Below, in pieces: positions 58,759-64,000 of a DNA stretch of 64,000 nt. Both the position numbers and the translations under genes were made by a program. The notes below the pieces were generated by a model, which saw nothing but the letters and a program-made list of their open reading frames with translations, made no database searches and was not told where the DNA came from. The stretch covers positions 38,593,852-38,657,851 of the forward strand of contig OX463849.1 of NCBI GenBank assembly GCA_949825065.1. The letters are read 5' to 3'. Within the stretch, counting starts at the first letter, position 1. The number at the start of each line of letters is the position of its first letter. The DNA comes from Odontocerum albicorne. Lineage: Eukaryota; Arthropoda; Insecta; Trichoptera; Odontoceridae.

Positions 58759-59100
58759 ATAATGAGTGATGAGGCCCATTCTCATTGAAACGGGTACATC
58801 AACAAACAAAACTGCAGATTTTGGGGTACTGAGAATCCCAGGGAATTATATCAGCATCAATTGCATCCCCAAAAATTTGCTGTTTGGTGCGGTGTTATGG
58901 CTGAAAGAGTTATCGGCCCCTATTTCTTTGAAAATGAGGAAGGTCAGCCAGAAAGAATCAACGGGGCCCTGTATGGGACAACGTTTGAATTTTTTTAACG
59001 CCCAGCGGTCGAAGATAATCAGGAGGCATGGTTCCAACAGGATGGAGCTACTGCGCACACTGCCAGGGCGACGATAGACCTCCTGCGAGATTTTGTTTTA
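58759..59100 (+). pseudogene. DDE transposase fragment (Tc1/mariner group)
   Basis: Reads MSDEAHSH, stop, NGYINKQNCRFWGTENPREL, FAVWCGVMAERVIGPYFFEN, EGQPERINGALYGTTFEFF, stop, then AWFQQDGATAHTARATIDLL. The frame changes at least once. MSDEAH holds the first catalytic aspartate and FQQDGATAHTA the second, as in the DDE_3 transposases common in insects. The third acidic residue and the DNA-binding domain are missing. The sequence before MSDEAH is replaced by the satellite. Confidence 0.85.
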
Positions 59101-59131
59101 CATCATTCAGAATTTCAGTAGCCACCCTGTA

Positions 59132-60034
59132 TTAATAAAAACAACTTCATTTAACCCATTTGTTTCAAACAATCTTCTGTAATATAATTTTTACTGAGAT
59201 TAACCAGTTGGTGCTTTGCACGAATATATTATGTGACATCATTCAATTAATTAGGTTAAAACGTTCTTCTGTTATATCACTTTTATTTAAATAAACCAGT
59301 TAGCTCTTTGCACGACCATTGTAACTTCGTATAACCACCTAAATTAAAAAAAGAACTCATATCTCTTCTATAAATTTTCTCAATAGATTATTATTCTTTC
59401 TGAATCGATTAAGAATAAGCGAAATCCCAAAGACACTTTTACTATCGATCATAACACTTACGTGGCAGTATTAAAACATAAATTTGTCATAATAAAAATT
59501 AGCATTTCCTAATATCGCAAGTCTAATAATACTGATTATTAGCACGGGTGACGAATATCTCACCTAACAACAATGGCACATGAAAAGACCACAAGGTCAG
59601 GCCAGGGCAATCGATTCGACTGGAGGGCTTCTATTGACAATCAATTAGCAAGAATGCTAAATAAAAAAATTGACAGAATCAATTTCATAAAGAAAATAAG
59701 TTTGAATAAATATTTACTATTTTCAACACATACCCGTGCTTCAAATTCTTTTCAATAATGGAGAAAATGTTTCGTAAATGCATCGCCCCGAAAAAAACGG
59801 TGATATTGAAAAAAAAGTCATGATCAGAAATATATTTTTAATTTAGCGTAATGTTTTCTCGGCTATTGAAAAATTATAATCTATTGTATCACCATTTCAA
59901 TGTAATCAATAAATTTTCGACATCTTATTATAATGTTCAATTATTTTATATAAACAAAGCGACCTCCCCCGACGACCTACGATAGCCTACTAGGTTACAT
60001 GTCTTCCGACCCGGAGCAAAGGATTTTCTTTAAC
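59132..60034. other. No gene assigned
   Basis: A 61-codon frame at 59573-59758 opens MAHEKTTRSGQGNRFDWRAS. It lies between short inverted octamers gcacgggt (59542) and acccgtgc (59730). Neither gave a family, and the pairing may be chance. Confidence 0.35.
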
Positions 60035-60235
60035 ATGTTTCTCATAGGTTATTAGAGATTGCAACATGGCAATAAACAGGTCAGATTGTATTAATAATCT
60101 ACCTCCGTGGTCTTGTTGGTAAGATTCATGTCTTTCAGCCCAGGGGTTGCGGGTTCGATTCCCACTGGAACCAAAAAAAATCTCAAAAAGGATTACAGTC
60201 TTGTTTTCACTTAAGGTTTTGTCATGTATCTACTG
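60035..60235 (+). mobile_element. SINE S1 head following a second S1 tail
   Basis: 60041-60095 is a tail (ggttattagagattgcaaca, tggcaataaac). 60100-60235 is the best preserved head in the window: box A tggtcttgttggtaag, box B gcgggttcgattcccactgg, then the body ttgttttcacttaagg. The acceptor stem is not complementary, so this is a SINE, not a tRNA gene. Confidence 0.8.
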
Positions 60236-61519
60236 CGAGCGCATGTTAATTTTATCTTCTTATCTCATTCACCCTCAATATATTATGCAAACCAATGTAC
60301 CACTTATCTAAGAACCTATTAATATCATTATTTGTAACACGGTATAATCACCAAAACCGATGTTATCTTATCCACATTCAAATAAATATTATAAGTTATA
60401 TTATACCCTTGTCAAGCAACCATGTACTAGATCCGCGCTTACACATTAGCGTCAATTTAACTTCAATGCATTATATTTATCCTCTCGTCTGCCCAAATCA
60501 ATAAAGATTAAATATCACTAAATGGGTAAGCTGCGATGGATAAATCACCGATATCGATTTAACCTTAAAGGGCAAACATAACATGCCTGACGCATTCCTT
60601 CGTAATCTATTGAAGGGTCGTGGTATGTTATTTTTGCTTTAAATAGGAGGTCATATCTGAGGCAGCATCATTATTCTTAAAGCCGCTAAGATATTAACAT
60701 CATCCTTATTATAATACTGTTAATATTATACTTCAAATGTAATTCAACCTTTATACAAATAAAACTACACGTTGAAATTCTAAAAGTGTTTTCGTTACAA
60801 AAAGCCATAACAGTTTCTTGAACCTTTTTTTGGGTGATATATCCGACAAGTTGTACTGTACGAGTATTAAAAGAAACTGTAGTACAATACAATAAAATTA
60901 TTATTGTTTGCCAGTTGACTTTTTCACAAGCTGTTTTTTTTATTTAGTTTGCTGGCCGTCTAAGAATATCTCAAGGGCAGCATTCGGTCCGCAGGCCGTA
61001 ACTTGCCCAGACCTGTTCGAAGTTAAAGCGGTCAAGCGAACCATCTAACGTCCGCACGTTTCCTGAGGCCGACTCACATTTGCCCTTGAACATACCCAAT
61101 ATGAGCATCCACCCACAGTGATATGTAAAACTTGATCTTGGCTACAGGATCAGGTATCATTGAACTTGAATGAAAAAATGCCCAGTCGAAAGTTCTCGAG
61201 AGAAGCTTTGACCGTCAGTTTGCCGGTGAGTGGTGAGTAAGCTGGGTTTTGAATACACCTTTAAGTAACGTTGTGGATTCTTGGAGATCGCATATTACAG
61301 TAGATGCTGGTTATTGTAATCAGTTCTGCCAATTTAAGCGAAAAAATATGTTTTAACTGATTTATCGAAAATGTAATAGGATATAACGTTTTTAAAAGTT
61401 TAACACATAGTTAGTAAGACACGTGTTTTCATACCCGAGGGTTACAGATATGAGTCTCATTCTGGTCTACTTTTTATTGAAGACTTCTTTAAAATCTTCC
61501 TGATAGGTTGAAAGAGCGC
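60236..61519. other. Mostly unassigned, with possible hAT end at about 60970-61014
   Basis: On the minus strand caggtctgggcaagttacgg, cctgcggaccgaatgctgcc resembles the left end of hAT elements. No matching second end or 8-bp duplication was found. An imperfect stem joins 60566-60590 to 60630-60648. Confidence 0.35.
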
Positions 61520-61870
61520 CGCTCTTCTTTTTACGTTGTCCTTTACTGTCCATACAGTGAGACTCAGAAGCGACTGAACAAACTCTTAATTTCTATTGTA
61601 GTTGGTTTTTCAGTCATCTCTACAATCCATTTATTTTCTTTTGATTGATGATATCTCACTTTATATGAAAAGGAATGTTCGGGTGATTGTTCGTTTTTGT
61701 GGGGTTTAAGGGTTTATGCTCACGTTCATGGATTTCGTGGAGATGGATAGTCATTTTGAATGTATTTTGCGACCATGCAACTTGCTTAATTTACTTTTGT
61801 CTGGTTGGTTGGAAGAAATTTCCGCCTGACGATAAGCTCGTCAGGTTGTACTGTATACAACAAAAATATA
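61520..61870 (+). mobile_element. LINE L1t 3' end, sense
   Basis: Complementary to 44025-44150 (ctttactgtccatacagtgag, aaactcttaatttcta) and continuing through aatgttcgggtgatt to tctggttggttggaagaaat and the tail tcaggttgtactgtatacaa. Coding parts are absent. Confidence 0.8.
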
Positions 61871-61994
61871 ATATCATACAATACAACATTGATTATTAGG
61901 ATTTTGAATCTTATATCCGATATTCCACTGATCCATAAAATTCTGAAAAATGCAGTAACGAGTAAAATATAACCACCCACAGAGAAAATCGACG

Positions 61995-62060
61995 AAATAA
62001 ACACTTTGTTAACCAAATAAATACTTTGTTAACTAAATAAATACTTTGTTAACTAAATAA
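61995..62060. repeat. 22-bp tandem repeat, three units
   Basis: aaataaatactttgttaact and variants, three times in a row. Confidence 0.8.
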
Positions 62061-62369
62061 TTAAGACATTGGTCAATATTTGAGGAGGCTTCAAACAATA
62101 ATTTTTAAGTTCTTATTGCACGTATTCTTTTGTCGTTAAGATACAATTGTATCAATTTGAAAAGAGTTTTTATGTTCTTTTCAGTGATGAGAGATATTAT
62201 TGACAAAAGTGATAAGTTGGTTGAAAATAGGTATTATCAGTTAGCCGGCTAGCGGGTCTACGATATATAAGCATAAAAATTAAACATGACGTAAGAAGGG
62301 GAATATATTTTTAGTGATTGAAGTGTATCTTTTTGTAAATAAATACTTTTTCTTATCATATAAAATTCA

Positions 62370-62715
62370 TGGGGTGACAATGTACAACGGAATAGGGAAC
62401 GAATTAGGGATGAATGTGAACTTAAAGTTGAGTTGAAGGCCACTCTGGCATGATTTTGGCATGTGGAACAAATGAATGGAGAAAGACTAACAAAACCAAT
62501 ATACAGCGCAAAAAATCAAAGAAAATATGGTTGGATCAAGATATTTTTAAACAAGGAAATTTAGAAAGGAAGAGAAATTGTAGGTGCTATTTGAGAAGTT
62601 TTGAAAATTGTGGAAGAAGCGAAATGTATGTCGAGATAGAAATTTTTGACGCTCTGTCCTCTCAGTTTACCGAAACAGGTAAAAGGCGTGATGGTGTATG
62701 TATCATATAAAAATA
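62370..62715 (+). mobile_element. RTE-like retroelement 3' end
   Basis: Sense copy. gaatgtgaacttaaagtt and aatgaatggagaaagactaa match 31815 and 31900. The end is gctctgtcctctcagtttac, cgaaacaggtaaaaggcgtgatgg and an atgtatc tail. The 86-codon frame 62450-62710 reads KKIWLDQDIFKQGN in place of the family's GRPKxxWLDQV. Confidence 0.75.
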
Positions 62716-62764
62716 ATAACGAATAAATAAAGAATCAAAAGAAAAATCACAAAAAATATGAGTT

Positions 62765-63699
62765 TTTTTAATTTTTGTACATTTAGTCAATATTCGGCCC
62801 ATATATGGGACTCTATTTAGTTAAATAAACGTCATTATATGACATTTTTGTATATTTAGTCAATATTCGGCCCATATATGGGACTCCATTTAGTTAGAGA
62901 AACGTCATTATATTATATTTTTGTATATTTAGTCAATATTCGGCCCATATATGGGACTCCATTTAGTTAAAGAAACGTCATTATATTATATTTTTGTATA
63001 TTTAGTCAATATTCGGCCCAGTTAAAGAAACGTCATTATATATTTTTGTATATTTAGTCAATATTCGGCCCATATATGGGACTCCATTTAGTTAAAGAAA
63101 CGTCATTATATGATATTTTTGTATATTTAGTCAATATTCGGCCAATATATGGAACTCCATTTAGTTAAAGAAACGTCATTATATTATATTTTTGTATATT
63201 TAGTCAATATTCAGCCCATATATAGGACTCCATTTAGTTAAAGAAACCTCATTATATTATATTTTTGTATATTTAGTCAATATTCGGCCCATATATGGGA
63301 CTCCATTTAGTTAAAGAAACGTCATTATATTATATTTTTGTATATTTAGTCAATATTCGGCCCATATATGGGACTCCGTTTAGTTGAAGAAACGTCATTT
63401 TATGATATTTTTTGTATATTTAGTCAATATTCAGTCCATATATAGGAATCCATTTAGTTAAAGAAACGTCATTATATTATATTTTTGTATATTTAGTCAA
63501 TATTCGGCCCATATATGGGACTCCATTTAGTTAAAGAAACGTCATTATATGATATTTTTGTATATTTAGTCAATATTCGACCCAAATATGGGACTCCATT
63601 TAGTTAAAGAAACGTCATTATATTATATTTCTGTATATTTAGTCAATATTCAGCCCATATATCGGACTCGATTTAGTTAAAGAAACGTCATTATATGAT
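62765..63699. repeat. 73-bp tandem array with CArG-type palindrome, 13 units
   Basis: gtcaatattcggccc (or a variant) starts units at 62786, 62859, 62932, 63005, 63057 and then about every 73 bp to 63642. The fourth unit is shortened to 52 bp by loss of its palindrome. Most units contain cccatatatggg, a perfect 12-bp palindrome that includes CC(A/T)6GG, and aaacgtcatta. Confidence 0.95.
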
Positions 63700-64000
63700 C
63701 TTCAGATCCAATAAGTTGGTGAAAACAAAAACCCATTTTTAAATATTACTTAAGTTTTACAGATTTTGGTAATTATGTGAGATTTTCTAAATCTGATCAA
63801 ATTAAACGACTGATCCATTTAAATAGTGAATGTACACCCAAACCGGCACCCACTGTACGAAGGTATCGTACTTTGAGTGCACAACATTCCAGGCAGGTCA
63901 CAGAGGTGGGTTAGGTCACTTGGCAGTTGGTACGATTAGTACTGACAAGCAAGGAATACATTTTACTTAGTGATAAACTATTATCAGTTTGGGCCGAATT
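63700..64000. other. Window end, nothing assigned
   Basis: A less AT-rich stretch (63835-63950) follows the array. No family or exon could be supported. Confidence 0.4.

Larger units (their letters stand above)
56920..59129 (+). mobile_element. Tc1/mariner-group element containing a 154-bp array
   Basis: Ends are tagggtggccactgaaaaac and, on the other strand, cagggtggctactgaaattc; both continue with tgaatg. They are flanked by TA (56918-56919, 59130-59131). Inside are about 80 bp of left end, an eleven-unit satellite (57000-58749), then the middle of a DDE transposase. The satellite replaces the 5' half of the gene. Confidence 0.85.

Noticed and set aside
58766..59077. 103-codon frame as a host gene
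   Set aside because: It is a frame-shifted reading of the DDE transposase fragment between the terminal repeats.
59540..59740. Small transposon bounded by gcacgggt / acccgtgc
   Set aside because: Eight paired bases without matching flanking duplications can occur by chance; not enough to call.
60100..60172. Functional tRNA gene
   Set aside because: Box A and box B are present but the acceptor stem does not pair and the S1 body follows. It is a SINE head. The same applies to 15780-15859 and 42800-42888.

Overview
The window reads as AT-rich insect genomic DNA. The only host gene with clear support is spliced, with insect-style GT-AG introns, and encodes a Chd64/transgelin-type calponin-homology protein. 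Around it lie insect-style transposons: mariner, hAT and piggyBac MITEs, non-LTR retroelements and tRNA-derived SINEs. The recurrent 3' tails of the retroelements resemble those I know from Lepidoptera, but the order is not certain. I see no bacterial operons, rRNA genes, functional tRNA genes or CRISPR.

The large-scale layout is a direct tandem segmental duplication. Unit A runs from beyond the left edge to about 18321. Unit B runs from about 18322 to about 45353. Blocks occur in the same order and orientation: A 484-3923 matches B 21092-25122, A 3924-4135 matches B 28414-28626, and A 4136-18321 matches B 33107-45353. Two B segments (about 25.1-28.4 kb and 28.6-33.1 kb) have no counterpart in A. 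The units differ further by clean transposon insertions with intact empty sites in the partner. A alone has a 2.7-kb hAT with an open transposase (7726-10427), a 1290-bp mariner (14384-15673) and a mariner deletion derivative (16689-17592). B alone has a mariner derivative (36157-37115) and a LINE 3' end (43692-44613). Older elements, such as a piggyBac MITE, a hAT MITE, a foldback MITE, SINEs and a minisatellite, are shared and predate the duplication.

The host gene is on the minus strand. Unit B carries three coding exons (23038-22902, 22696-22492, 19864-19694 with the stop). Unit A carries the first two equivalents (2451-2315, 2119-1915), and its stop exon should lie just left of the window. 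No start-codon exon was recognised for either copy. Of 19 nucleotide differences in the paired exons, 16 change the protein, so at least one copy looks released from constraint.

Unit B also holds a ten-unit 108-bp array, a LINE with a reverse-transcriptase reading frame (29252-31435) and a 21-unit 40-bp array next to the start of the last homologous block. Right of 45353 the sequence is single copy but still dense in mobile DNA: a hAT MITE nested in a foldback MITE, SINEs interrupted by LINE pieces, a decayed hAT (55410-56465), a Tc1/mariner-group element whose interior is a 154-bp array (56920-59129), and a 73-bp array with a repeated palindromic CArG-type motif (62765-63699).
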